Origin: Elusimicrobiota bacterium | GTDB lineage: Bacteria; Elusimicrobiota; Elusimicrobia; F11 | Length of the DNA: 11,180 bases | Assembly (NCBI GenBank): GCA_022709485.1 | Contig: JAKLIS010000019.1 | Span: 1-11,180, forward strand | Reading direction: 5' to 3' | In this document: piece after piece, positions 1 through 7,102 of the stretch | How positions within the stretch are numbered: position 1 is the first letter of the stretch | Layout of the letters: the number at the start of each line of letters is the position of its first letter | Program-made: the position numbers and the translations under genes | Notes under the pieces: model-generated | Databases searched by the model: none | Seen by the model: the letters and a program-made list of their open reading frames with translations, nothing else | Told to the model about the DNA's origin: nothing

Positions 1-144
1 ATCATCGGCTTCCTGAGGAGCCGCGGCGCAAACTTTAAAAGCAAGGTTGAATATTTTTCCCTCATAGGATCGGATCAATTGAGAAAATGCCTCTGAATCA
101 CCATTTTTGCTTTTTTCTATCAATTCATAAATTGATGTCGCCAT
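1..144 (-). CDS. RNA polymerase sigma factor, ECF/sigma-70 family, N-terminal part only
   Basis: The ATG is at 142-144 and the frame stays open to the left edge, giving 48 residues beginning MATSIYELIEKSKNGDSEAF and ending EADD. The pattern GD-x-EAF-x-x-L-x-x-x-Y, followed by a hydrophobic stretch (KIFNLAFKV) and an acidic EADD, is the start of sigma region 2 in extracytoplasmic-function sigma factors, where the usual text is GD..AF..L...Y...vy.lA......dAeDl. Family members direct RNA polymerase core to alternative promoters. Regions 2.3 to 4 lie outside the window, so neither the subgroup nor a partner anti-sigma factor can be named. No strong Shine-Dalgarno precedes the ATG; a TTGGAAAAG stretch lies about 10 bases upstream. 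It is divergent from the cupin gene across 110 bp. Confidence 0.75.
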   Translation of the reverse strand, partial: MATSIYELIEKSKNGDSEAFSQLIRSYEGKIFNLAFKVCAAAPQEADD

Positions 145-240
145 AAGTCTATTTTACTTTTCCAAGGAACTCTTTGAGATAAATCCCTCTTTAAATTAGT
201 AGCCCTTTGGGATCTGGCCGAATTCAAACAAAAATTCAAA

Positions 241-246
241 AGGAGG
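241..246 (+). promoter_or_regulatory. Shine-Dalgarno fixing the cupin start
   Basis: A perfect AGGAGG lies 8 bases before the ATG at 255. The frame is open further upstream to a TTG at 207 with no ribosome site, so 255 is the start. Confidence 0.9.
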
Positions 247-254
247 AAGGAAAA

Positions 255-620
255 ATGCAAAAGTTAATGGAAAAAGTAGAACTTAAGAGTTTTGGAAAGC
301 CAGATGAAGTGAGAGACTTTCCCAAGGGACGGCTCGAATTGATTCAAATCGGCGGCGTCACCGTGGGGCGAGCCATTCTTGAACCGGGATGGCGTTGGTC
401 CACATCTGTTCAACCCATTGCCAAAACCAAAAGCTGCGAAGCCCCTCATTTTCAATATCACATCCAAGGGATACTTAAAGTGGTGATGGATGATGGAACC
501 ACATTGGAATGTGGACCGGGCGATGTATCCATCTTGCCGATGGGCCATGACGCTTGGGTGGTGGGTCATGAGCCGGTCGTTATTGTTGATTTTCAGGGAA
601 TGGCGGAATACGCGAAATAA
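255..620 (+). CDS. Small single-domain cupin protein
   Basis: This 121-residue protein has the form of a stand-alone conserved beta-barrel (Cupin_2-like). The first cupin motif lies around residues 61-81, with His65 and His69 in PHFQYH and then a Gly-rich strand ending MDDG. The second, at about 88-103, reads GPGD, then LPMGHDAWVV with His98. The block EPGWRWSTSVQPIA (43-56), followed by SC and the histidines, is typical of a widespread group of small cupins of unknown substrate. Only some of the usual metal ligands (two His, one Glu, one His) are visible, so metal binding is likely but unproven. It is cytoplasmic, with no signal peptide. It converges on the ABC-F gene with a 7-base gap and is divergent from the sigma-factor gene, so it may be a target of that factor (inference only). 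Confidence 0.85.
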   Translation: MQKLMEKVELKSFGKPDEVRDFPKGRLELIQIGGVTVGRAILEPGWRWSTSVQPIAKTKSCEAPHFQYHIQGILKVVMDDGTTLECGPGDVSILPMGHDAWVVGHEPVVIVDFQGMAEYAK

Positions 621-627
621 ATTTCCG

Positions 628-2508
628 TTAAGATAATTTTTTCTTTAATTCTCCCAGCCGGCGAGTTAATTCCTTAACGCGGTCCGGGTTTTGGTGGGTA
701 TGGGGATCGGCCATTTCTTGAAGAATGCTTTCTTCCTCTTTTTTTAACCGGTCTATGTCAACCTGCCGAGCTTTATCTAATTGCGCTTGCCGGTAACGGG
801 CGTTTCTCTCTTCCGCTTCTTTTCTTTTTTGTTCTTTTGATTTGTAGCCGGTATTCTTCGGTTTGTCTGTATTATTTTCAGTTGTTTCTGATGGCGACCT
901 GGATGCGCCGGATTGGTTTCTCGCCTGCCGATCGGGTAGATTTGGAGATCCGTGTATACCTCCTTTGGAATGATGATGGACGGCTTCTATTCTTTCTTCC
1001 GCTCTAAATAACTCCCCCTCTTCTCCTTCTTTTTGGGCCATCCGGTGAAGGAAGTAATCGTAATCCCCCGGATACCAAGTGGTCTTGCCTGAATCCACAT
1101 GGATAATATTGTTGGCCAACTGCCGAATAAAATAGACATCATGGCTAATGAAGACAAAGGTTCCTTCGTAATTTTTTAGAGCTTCAATCAGGATTTCCAC
1201 GCTGGCCATGTCCAAATGGGTCGTCGGCTCATCCATGAGAAGAAGGTTCGGGGGATCCAACAGAATTTTGACCAGACCCAACCGGCTTTTTTCACCTCCG
1301 CTTAAAACGCTGACCTTTTTGAAAGCCGCGTCCCCGCTTAAAAGGAACGATCCCAACAAGGTGCGGATACCGGTTTCAGAATGCGCGCGCCGGGTTGTCT
1401 TGGCTTCATCAAAAACAGTCCGATCCATATTGAACATATCCGCCCGGTGCTGGGAGAAATATCCGGAGTCCACGTTGATCCCCAATTTTCTTTCCCCCGT
1501 TTGAAAGGGAAGGATTCCCGCCAAAAGTTTCAAAAGAGTGGATTTCCCCGCTCCGTTGGGCCCCACCAAAGCGATTTTTTGCCCGCGCTCCAGAATCATG
1601 TTCAACCCGTCGTAAATGAAATTTTTACCGTCGTATGATTGCCGGATATCTTTTAAAACCAAAACATTCTGGCCGCTTCGATGAGGTTGTGGAAAAGAGA
1701 AACCAACGGTTTTTTGGTCGGGCGGGAGTTCAATTTTTTCCATTTTTTCCAGATATTTTATTTTGCTTTGAACGCTGGCGGCCAGAGAAGCTTTGGCGCG
1801 AAACCGGGTGATATACGTCTCTAAATCCTTAATTTCCTTCTGTTGGCGCTTATAAGCGGAGATTAACCGCTCCTCTTCCTGCTTCTTCTGATCCAGGTAA
1901 TCCTCAAATGTTCCCGTATATACATGCAGCTTCCCTTGCCTCAGTTCCACAATGCGGTCAGTTGTGGAATTAATGAATTCCCGGTCGTGGGAAATGATGA
2001 AAAGGGCGCCCCGGTAATTCTGCAGGTACTCCTGAAACCAAAGGAGTGATTCCAGATCCAGGTGGTTCGTCGGCTCATCGAGCAAGAGAAGATCCGGTTC
2101 CTGCAGGAGCAATTTGGCGATCATGACCCTCATTTGCCATCCGCCGGAAAATTCCGACACGGGCCGGTCAAAATCTTTAATCTTAAAACCGAGCCCCATT
2201 AAAATTTTCTTTCCCTGCGCTTCCCGGCGGTTGTCTTCCAGATTGTCATCCAAAATTTCCATCAAGGCGGATTTCCCGCTCAAAGAAGGGGTTTCTTGGG
2301 GAAGGTAGCCAAAGCTCACGCCGGATCTGAGCGTCACCTCTCCCTCGTCCGGTTGTTCCTGTCCCAAGATCATTTTAAAGAGCGTGGATTTACCCGCGCC
2401 ATTGGGTCCCACCAGGGCAAAGCGGTCCCTCTCGTTAATTTGTAGATGGGCGCCCTCAAAAAGCGTTTGCGCGCCGTAAGATTTTGCGACGTTGTTAAGC
2501 GTTATCAT
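628..2508 (-). CDS. ABC-F family ATPase (YdiF/YheS/Uup-like)
   Basis: This 626-residue protein has two ABC ATPase domains in tandem and no membrane domain, which defines ABC-F proteins. These bind the ribosomal E site and act in translation or antibiotic protection. Domain 1 has Walker A GPNGAGKS at 34-41, signature SGGW at 121-124, Walker B and DEPTNHLD at 144-151, and the H-loop SHD at 173-175. A charged helical linker (about 205-262) matches the inter-domain arm that reaches toward P-site tRNA. Domain 2 has Walker A at 316-323, LSGGE at 402-406, DEPTTHLD at 426-433 and SHD at 454-456. A polar low-complexity stretch (about 508-556) leads to a basic coiled-coil C-terminal extension (557-626), as in YdiF, YheS and Uup. 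All catalytic residues are present. The subfamily is uncertain and there is no sign that it is a resistance determinant. The Shine-Dalgarno is poor (AATAGG then C-rich). It is divergent from the helicase gene. Confidence 0.93.
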   Translation of the reverse strand: MITLNNVAKSYGAQTLFEGAHLQINERDRFALVGPNGAGKSTLFKMILGQEQPDEGEVTLRSGVSFGYLPQETPSLSGKSALMEILDDNLEDNRREAQGKKILMGLGFKIKDFDRPVSEFSGGWQMRVMIAKLLLQEPDLLLLDEPTNHLDLESLLWFQEYLQNYRGALFIISHDREFINSTTDRIVELRQGKLHVYTGTFEDYLDQKKQEEERLISAYKRQQKEIKDLETYITRFRAKASLAASVQSKIKYLEKMEKIELPPDQKTVGFSFPQPHRSGQNVLVLKDIRQSYDGKNFIYDGLNMILERGQKIALVGPNGAGKSTLLKLLAGILPFQTGERKLGINVDSGYFSQHRADMFNMDRTVFDEAKTTRRAHSETGIRTLLGSFLLSGDAAFKKVSVLSGGEKSRLGLVKILLDPPNLLLMDEPTTHLDMASVEILIEALKNYEGTFVFISHDVYFIRQLANNIIHVDSGKTTWYPGDYDYFLHRMAQKEGEEGELFRAEERIEAVHHHSKGGIHGSPNLPDRQARNQSGASRSPSETTENNTDKPKNTGYKSKEQKRKEAEERNARYRQAQLDKARQVDIDRLKKEEESILQEMADPHTHQNPDRVKELTRRLGELKKKLS

Positions 2509-2583
2509 GGGGGGCCTATTTTAAATGATTTTCTATAACTGTCCACGGTCAATATCGTCGACTCGCCGGGAAAAGGTCTAAAA

Positions 2584-2593
2584 TTACGCGTAA
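2584..2593. repeat. 10-bp perfect palindrome in the ABC-F/helicase divergent gap
   Basis: TTACGCGTAA lies 36 bases before the helicase ATG, in a 121-bp divergent intergenic region. It could be a regulator half-site pair, but a single 10-bp palindrome is weak evidence. I see no convincing -35/-10 pair for either gene here. Confidence 0.3.
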
Positions 2594-2629
2594 GCGGAAG
2601 TCCTCCGGGTTTCATACAATAACTTCGTT

Positions 2630-3862
2630 ATGGGATTTATCCGATATCATCTTCCTTCTGAAATTCTCCGAGCCATTACCGCCTTGGGCTATGCGGAGCC
2701 GACGCCTGTCCAAGCTCACACCATTCCCGAGGCGCTGAAAGGTCGGGACATCCGGGCCTGCGCGCAAACCGGAACGGGAAAAACGCTGGCCTTTGTGGTT
2801 CCTATCATCGAAAAAATCCTTAAGCATCCCCATGTTTTCACTCACCGACCCAATGTGCTGGTTGTGGCGCCCACGCGGGAATTGGCGGCGCAAGTTATTT
2901 CGGTGTTCCATGATATCGGCAAGCACACCAAAATAAAAACGGCTCTTATATTGGGCGGGCAGAGTTTTTCCGGGCAGCTTCGTCAATTAAGAAACGGGGC
3001 GGAGATTATCGTGGCCACGCCGGGCCGGCTCTTGGATCATATCCGGCAGGGGACTCTTTCATTGGGATTCGTCCACACTTTTATTTTGGATGAGGCGGAC
3101 AGAATGCTCGACATGGGATTTCTTCCCGACATTCGACGAATTCTTTCCCGCCTTCCGGAAAAACGACAAACCATGCTTTTCTCCGCCACCTTTCCACCGG
3201 AAATCCAGCAATTGGTGGCCCAATTTTTAAAAGATCCCGTTATGGTGGATTTGGCGCCGTCGCTACCGTCAGAAAACGTGACGCAAATGATTTATTCTAT
3301 TTCACGAAACCAAAAAGAAACTTTGCTTCAGGCTATCCTTGAACTGGGGAATATGACATCCGCGCTTATTTTTTGCCGAACCAAGCATGGGGCGGACCAA
3401 TTGGAACGGACTCTGAAGCGTTTAGGGAAGTCCGTTTCCGTCATTCACTCCGGTAGGACTCAATTTCATCGCGAACAAGCCCTCAAATCTTTTAAAGATA
3501 AAAGAATTCAGATTTTGGTCGCCACGGATATCGCGGCCCGGGGAATAGACGTGAAAGACATCAGTCATGTAATTAATTTTGACGTGCCTCAACACCCGGA
3601 AGATTATGTTCACCGGATAGGACGCACGGGCCGGGCGGATGCTGTGGGAGACGCTTTTACCCTCGTGGCCCCGGATGAAGAGATGTTTGTTCGCCGCATT
3701 GAATCTTTTATCCAAAAGCAGATTCCGCGAGGGGTTATTCCGGACTTTCCGTATCTGACCCCTCCAAGGCTTGCCTCTCAAAAAAAATCCGCTCTGGAAA
3801 TGTTTGGAGGAAGCCGGGGCCGGCGGCGCATACCCATCGGCCGTCATAGCCGCTTTCGATAA
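2630..3862 (+). CDS. DEAD-box ATP-dependent RNA helicase (RhlE-like)
   Basis: This 410-residue protein has all the core motifs of a DEAD-box RNA helicase: Q-motif region YAEPTPVQ (21-28), motif I AQTGTGKT (45-52), Ia PTREL (81-85), GG (109-110), Ib TPGR (130-133), DEAD (154-157), SAT (185-187), IV IFCRT (247-251), V ATDIAARGID (298-307) and VI HRIGRTGR (328-335). The family remodels RNA duplexes, typically in ribosome assembly, mRNA decay or cold adaptation. The tail (about 388-410) is short and rich in Gly and Arg, which fits non-specific RNA binding; there is no DbpA-type RNA-binding domain. After motif IV, the usual HG-(N/D)-x-SQ-x-x-R segment reads HSGRTQFHREQAL (273-285), a mild departure. 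The start at 2630 places the conserved Phe (residue 3) correctly before the Q motif. No other start exists before an in-frame stop at 2591, and no clear Shine-Dalgarno is seen. It is probably cotranscribed with the small basic gene 22 bases downstream. Confidence 0.94.
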   Translation: MGFIRYHLPSEILRAITALGYAEPTPVQAHTIPEALKGRDIRACAQTGTGKTLAFVVPIIEKILKHPHVFTHRPNVLVVAPTRELAAQVISVFHDIGKHTKIKTALILGGQSFSGQLRQLRNGAEIIVATPGRLLDHIRQGTLSLGFVHTFILDEADRMLDMGFLPDIRRILSRLPEKRQTMLFSATFPPEIQQLVAQFLKDPVMVDLAPSLPSENVTQMIYSISRNQKETLLQAILELGNMTSALIFCRTKHGADQLERTLKRLGKSVSVIHSGRTQFHREQALKSFKDKRIQILVATDIAARGIDVKDISHVINFDVPQHPEDYVHRIGRTGRADAVGDAFTLVAPDEEMFVRRIESFIQKQIPRGVIPDFPYLTPPRLASQKKSALEMFGGSRGRRRIPIGRHSRFR

Positions 3863-3872
3863 AAAAACTGAC

Positions 3873-3877
3873 AGGAG
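3873..3877 (+). promoter_or_regulatory. Shine-Dalgarno of the small basic protein
   Basis: AGGAG lies 7 bases before the ATG at 3885. It sits just after the helicase stop and supports translation of the short frame as a gene in its own right, rather than from any earlier in-frame start inside the helicase gene. Confidence 0.8.
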
Positions 3878-3884
3878 AAATAAA

Positions 3885-4019
3885 ATGGCCAAACTTCCGC
3901 GCTCGGCGCAAAAGAAAAAAAATAAAGCAACAAGGAAAAATCGCTACCCTTTGGAAATGCGTCATCGTCTCGGTTTATCGGCCACCGCTCGTGCGGCTGC
4001 AAAACGCGCGGGGAAATAA
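3885..4019 (+). CDS. Small, highly basic protein of unknown function (44 aa)
   Basis: I do not recognise this protein. It begins MAKLPRSAQKKKNKATRKNR and ends in an Ala/Arg/Lys-rich stretch (AAAKRAGK). Nearly 40 percent of its residues are Lys or Arg and only one is acidic (Glu24), so a strong positive charge and nucleic-acid binding are likely. The N-terminal half looks disordered. The C-terminal half (about 23-42) could form one amphipathic helix with Arg and Lys on one face. There is no membrane segment or cysteine. A good Shine-Dalgarno at normal spacing and its position 22 bases after the RNA helicase stop argue that it is a real gene in that operon. A ribosome-associated or RNA-binding accessory role is an inference from charge and context. 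It does not look like a ribosomal protein that I know. Confidence 0.65.
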   Translation: MAKLPRSAQKKKNKATRKNRYPLEMRHRLGLSATARAAAKRAGK

Positions 4020-4063
4020 ATTTCCTTCTCTTTTCCCTTCATGCTTCTTCAAACCCTGAGGTT

Positions 4064-4134
4064 TTCGTCACTCTGAGATGACGAAGAGGTTCGTCGCCCT
4101 GAGATGTCGAAGAGTTTCGTCACCCTGAGATGTC
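4064..4134. repeat. Tandem repeat, 26-bp period, about 2.7 copies
   Basis: Copies start at 4064, 4090 and 4116 (the last is 19 bp long). Each has the form TTCGTC-x-C-(T/C)-CTGAGATG-x-CGAAGAG, with a few substitutions between copies. In the first copy, TTCGTCA (4064-4070) pairs with TGACGAA (4079-4085), so it can fold as a hairpin. The core CCCTGAGAT-GTCGAAG resembles the dispersed CCCTGAGC-TTGTCGAAGGG-type repeats seen between genes in many bacterial genomes (from memory, not searched). The tract lies between two converging genes. Confidence 0.85.
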
Positions 4135-4149
4135 TCTGCTCAGGGCGAT

Positions 4150-4191
4150 GCCGAGCAGAAAATTCTCGTGCCGAGCAGAAACTTCTCGGCA
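4150..4191. repeat. Second tandem repeat, 20-bp period, with hairpin
   Basis: Two copies of a 20-bp unit, starting GCCGAGCAGAAA, begin at 4150 and 4170. The second forms a hairpin: TGCCGAG (4169-4175) pairs with CTCGGCA (4185-4191) around a 9-base loop. In addition, TCTGCTC at 4135-4141 is complementary to GAGCAGA at 4153-4159. The element follows directly on the 26-bp repeats and ends 20 bases before the DUF1846 stop. Confidence 0.8.
4169..4191. terminator. Possible bidirectional terminator hairpin
   Basis: A 7-bp GC-rich stem with a 9-base loop sits between convergent transcription units (helicase plus small gene, and DUF1846). No long T-run follows on either strand, so this is not a classical intrinsic terminator. 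It may slow polymerase or protect 3' ends. Confidence 0.35.
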
Positions 4192-4211
4192 TGACGAAAA
4201 TCCGGTTAGAA

Positions 4212-5774
4212 TTACCTTTCTTCGAAAAGGTTCTTGCTCGAAAAATTCGGCTCACTCGTGAGGTTCACTCCCAGGCGTCTTAAACCCGCTTCATCCCCGG
4301 GGGTGGGAATGTGGGTCATGTGAACCTCGCAACCCCTCAACTCGTAAAGTTTTTCCATCGCCAGGGCCGCCGCCGGATTTTGCGCAGAGCTGACGCTGAG
4401 CGCAATCAAAGATTCTTCAAGATCCAAACTGATATTATTTCCCCGAAGGATCTTTTTCTTAAGTTCCGTGATGGACTCTATGACGCTTGGGGCCAAAAGA
4501 TGCAGCCTCTCCGGAAGCCCGGCCAATTTTTTAATGGCGTTCATGACGACACTTGAGGCGGCGTGCATCAATTGTGAATTTTTTCCGGTGATAATATCTC
4601 CGTCTATTGTTTCCAAGGCCGCTCCACAATAGATTCCATTGTTTCCCTTCCCTTTCTGTTGGGCTTCTACTGCCGCCCACCGCGCGGGAAGGACCACGCG
4701 CCGGTAGTCGGGTTTGAGGTCCATTTCTTCCATTAATAACTCGAGCCGTTGAACGGATTTTTTCTCGACAAATCCCATTATAAATTCACACGAGATCCGG
4801 AAATATCGGCGGATGATTTCCTGGCGGGCCGCTTCTTGGACAATTTTATCGTCGATGATTCCAAACCCGGCCCGGTTCACCCCCATGTCTGTCGGAGATT
4901 GGTAGGGAGATTTGGATTGGGTGATTTTTTCCAGCATGCGTTTCACCACAGGAAATACTTCTACGTCGCGGTTGTAATTGACCGCGGTTTGGCAATAGGA
5001 TTCCAGGTGCCAAGGGTCGATAAGGTTAAAGTCCTCAATATCCGCAGTCGCCGCTTCATAGGCGACGTTCACGGAATGCTTTAAGGGGATATTCCAGATG
5101 GGAAAGGTTTCAAATTTTGAGTAACCGGATTTAAGCCCGTTTCTGTAATCATGATAAAGCTGAGAGAGACAGGTGGAAAGTTTTCCGCTCCCCGGGCCCG
5201 GACCCGTGACGATCACCAATGGCTTTGAGGTTTTGATGTAGTCATTTTTTCCGTAGCCCTCGTCCGACACAATGAGGTCCGTATCGGTGGGATATCCTTT
5301 GATCGGATAATGAAGATAAACGGGGATGTTGTTTCGCTCCAACTTGTTTTTGAACACGTGGGCGGAATGTTGGCCCTCGAATCGGGTGATCACCACACCC
5401 GCCACATTGATTTTCCATTTTCTCAGGTCATCGATGAGTTTGAGGGCGTCCACATCATATGTGTGGCCGAAATCGGCCCGGACTTTTTTCCGTTCAATGT
5501 CTCCGGCGAAGATGGCGAGAATAATATCGGCCTTTTCTTTGAGGTTTTGGAGAAGATGCATTTTGACGTTGGGGTCAAAGCCTGGAAGAACGCGGGATGC
5601 GTGATAATCAAAAAGCAGTTTTCCCCCGAATTCTAAGTAAAGCTTGTCTGGATAGGCGGCCACGCGCTCCAAAATGGCTTCGGTCTGTTCCTTTAGATAC
5701 TTTTCATTGTCGAATCCGGCAATGCCGGGTTTTGTGAGGGAAAAAGGTTGGGACAGATCTTGCGATTTCTGCAT
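4212..5774 (-). CDS. DUF1846 (UPF0371) family protein
   Basis: This 520-residue protein is recognisable along its full length as DUF1846, a conserved family of about 500 residues whose biochemical function I do not know. Landmarks, numbered from the start chosen here: GFDNEKYL near the N-terminus, KLYLEFGGKL-FDYHASRVLPG at about 45-65, FAGDIERKK-R-DFG-TYD at about 89-107, VSDEGYG (169-175), a glycine-rich loop GPGPGSGKLSTCLSQLYHD (191-209) that resembles a nucleotide-binding loop, KFETFPIWN (220-228), NVAYEAATAD (236-245), AVNYNRD (264-270), SPTDMGVN (293-300) and a C-terminal GCEVHMTH. The Shine-Dalgarno GGAGG, 7 bases before 5774, fixes this start; a longer frame from 5810 begins inside a TATAAT box. 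There is no signal peptide or membrane segment, so it is cytoplasmic. It lies 55 bases downstream of the transglutaminase gene on the same strand and may be partly cotranscribed with it. Confidence 0.9.
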   Translation of the reverse strand: MQKSQDLSQPFSLTKPGIAGFDNEKYLKEQTEAILERVAAYPDKLYLEFGGKLLFDYHASRVLPGFDPNVKMHLLQNLKEKADIILAIFAGDIERKKVRADFGHTYDVDALKLIDDLRKWKINVAGVVITRFEGQHSAHVFKNKLERNNIPVYLHYPIKGYPTDTDLIVSDEGYGKNDYIKTSKPLVIVTGPGPGSGKLSTCLSQLYHDYRNGLKSGYSKFETFPIWNIPLKHSVNVAYEAATADIEDFNLIDPWHLESYCQTAVNYNRDVEVFPVVKRMLEKITQSKSPYQSPTDMGVNRAGFGIIDDKIVQEAARQEIIRRYFRISCEFIMGFVEKKSVQRLELLMEEMDLKPDYRRVVLPARWAAVEAQQKGKGNNGIYCGAALETIDGDIITGKNSQLMHAASSVVMNAIKKLAGLPERLHLLAPSVIESITELKKKILRGNNISLDLEESLIALSVSSAQNPAAALAMEKLYELRGCEVHMTHIPTPGDEAGLRRLGVNLTSEPNFSSKNLFEER

Positions 5775-5781
5775 ATAGCTT

Positions 5782-5786
5782 CCTCC
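5782..5786 (-). promoter_or_regulatory. Shine-Dalgarno of the DUF1846 gene
   Basis: On the minus strand GGAGG precedes the ATG at 5774 by 7 bases. It favours this start over the ATG at 5810, which has no ribosome site. Confidence 0.85.
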
Positions 5787-5808
5787 AAGGCAGGTTCTGA
5801 TGGAAGGC

Positions 5809-5814
5809 ATTATA
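5809..5814 (-). promoter_or_regulatory. Possible -10 box upstream of DUF1846
   Basis: A perfect TATAAT on the minus strand lies in the 55-base gap after the transglutaminase stop, which would give a leader of roughly 28 bases. No good -35 box lies 16-18 bases upstream (best text CTTCAT), so an internal promoter is possible but weakly supported. Confidence 0.4.
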
Positions 5815-5829
5815 TAGGTTTTCCCGGGG

Positions 5830-7086
5830 TTATGAAGGTCTTTTTTCCGTCAACAAAACAGGTTTTTCGATGGGATTTTCCGGAGGGGGCCGCCTTTTGA
5901 ATAAGTTGGGTTTGTAGAAAAGGCTTATTTCACCAATGGGGCCCTCCCACCCGAAGCGGGTGCGGACGCGGCATTCGAGTTTGTTGCGGCCGGGATCCAA
6001 ATCCCAAAAGATCTCTTTCCTCGCAACGGATACCCATCCCATGTCGTTCAAATTTCCACAAATTTCCTGAAAGGTTTCGGAGTTGGTCGGCTCGGCGACG
6101 ATTTTAACTCTCCCAATTTGAGGGTACTTCCGCGCCAAAAACAGGATGATTTGGTTTTTGGCATAACTAAAATCATCGGGGTCTGCGCTTTCAGGTCGGC
6201 CCTTATGGAATTCATTCGCGCCAGCGTTCTTCCAGGCTCGAAACGCCGACCCAATAACAAGATCATCCCGTCCAATCAGGGGATATTTTCGGTAATCACT
6301 TTCATGCGAAAGTGTCTTATGAACATTATTAACCGTTACGCGCACGGGTTCGGACAATTGATTGGCGCGTTCATCAATGGAATAGGCCCTGTAGACGTCA
6401 AAATCCTTTTTTTCAACCGGTTTTCGGGTTCCGTCCGACAAAACCTTGAAGATCCCTCTTATTTTATTTTCCCACCACGCCTGGCTGATTTGTCTCCCGC
6501 CGAGCGGAATCCCGTCTTTTTCGTAATGTATGTTGTTTGATGGATCCATAATGACCCACTTATTAAAGTCATCCGACCAAATTCCCACGACGAAATGCCC
6601 CGGAAGATCCACGTAGCGCGCGTGAATACCCATGGATTGGCAGGCTTGCAGAAAAACGATGGCATGTTGGGCGCAGAAACCGCGGTTATCGTATTTTCGC
6701 GCCAAATCTAAAATTTCAACGGCGTCCCACGGAGGGTAATAAAATTTTTCGCTGGGTTTCCACTGATTATGGGCCCAGTTGCGAAGCAGCACTATCTTTT
6801 CAAATTGGGATTTCCCCGAAGCGATAACTTGATCTAATTTTTCTCTCTCTCGAAGAAGTTTTAAGCGAGGATGATTGAAATCATCCTCTGCCATTCTATA
6901 CTGAGAAACGAAGAATTCCCCGTTTTGAAGTTTGGTGATGAAAATGAGAGGGGTGGCGGCGAAATAAATAACGGAGGCCAACAATATTCCAATCACCCAA
7001 AACCAGCCCGATTTAAGAAATCGACTCAAACCGGAGTTGAAATTATCAGGCAAAAAAATATTTTTTGATTGTTTTGGCACTTTCAT
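5830..7086 (-). CDS. Membrane-anchored transglutaminase-like protein
   Basis: From the start chosen here (MKVPKQSKN) this is a 418-residue protein. A basic N-terminus is followed by one hydrophobic helix (about 27-48, WFWVIGILLASVIYFAATPL), so the catalytic part should lie outside the cytoplasmic membrane. The core is a transglutaminase/protease-like fold with a complete Cys-His-Asp triad: Cys138 in NRGFCAQHA, His164 in LPGHFVVGIW and Asp181 in WVIMDPSNN. Such domains occur in cysteine peptidases and in enzymes acting on envelope or peptide substrates; true crosslinking activity cannot be assumed. The C-terminal third (about 330-400) looks like a beta-rich domain (EIFWDLDPGRNKLECRVR), and a proline-rich tail follows. 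The frame is open upstream to an ATG at 7173. That stretch holds a near-consensus promoter and an inverted repeat and lacks a Shine-Dalgarno, so 7086 is preferred. The true substrate is unknown. Confidence 0.8.
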   Translation of the reverse strand: MKVPKQSKNIFLPDNFNSGLSRFLKSGWFWVIGILLASVIYFAATPLIFITKLQNGEFFVSQYRMAEDDFNHPRLKLLREREKLDQVIASGKSQFEKIVLLRNWAHNQWKPSEKFYYPPWDAVEILDLARKYDNRGFCAQHAIVFLQACQSMGIHARYVDLPGHFVVGIWSDDFNKWVIMDPSNNIHYEKDGIPLGGRQISQAWWENKIRGIFKVLSDGTRKPVEKKDFDVYRAYSIDERANQLSEPVRVTVNNVHKTLSHESDYRKYPLIGRDDLVIGSAFRAWKNAGANEFHKGRPESADPDDFSYAKNQIILFLARKYPQIGRVKIVAEPTNSETFQEICGNLNDMGWVSVARKEIFWDLDPGRNKLECRVRTRFGWEGPIGEISLFYKPNLFKRRPPPENPIEKPVLLTEKRPS

Positions 7087-7102
7087 GGTAAACCGCGAGC
7101 GC

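Noticed and set aside
207..254. Upstream extension of the cupin gene from a TTG
   Set aside because: The extension would run through the AGGAGG ribosome site, and its residues (GSGRIQTKIQKEEGK) look like translated non-coding DNA.
600..645. Intrinsic terminator between cupin and ABC-F genes
   Set aside because: A T-rich run exists (635-645), but the only stem before it is a 4-5 bp GGAA/TTCC pairing with a long loop, within coding DNA.
628..2508. Antibiotic-resistance ABC-F (Msr/Vga/OptrA type)
   Set aside because: No resistance-specific context or leader peptide is seen, and the C-terminal coiled-coil extension fits housekeeping YdiF/YheS/Uup-type proteins better.
4051..4066. Intrinsic terminator AAACC-CTGA-GGTTT after the small basic gene
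   Set aside because: The stem is only 5 bp, mostly A-T, with no sustained T-run after it.
4064..4191. CRISPR array
   Set aside because: The 26-bp units are directly adjacent with no unique spacers, and a second unrelated repeat follows. No cas gene is present.
4049..4255. 68-codon minus-strand frame across the repeat patch
   Set aside because: Most of it is translated repeat sequence and it overlaps the end of DUF1846 in another frame. There is no ribosome site.
4749..5636. Plus-strand frames opposite the DUF1846 gene
   Set aside because: They mirror a strongly conserved protein on the other strand and show no recognisable motifs of their own.
6118..6540. 140-codon plus-strand frame opposite the transglutaminase gene
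   Set aside because: It has no Shine-Dalgarno and no domain, and lies entirely antisense to a gene with a conserved catalytic triad.
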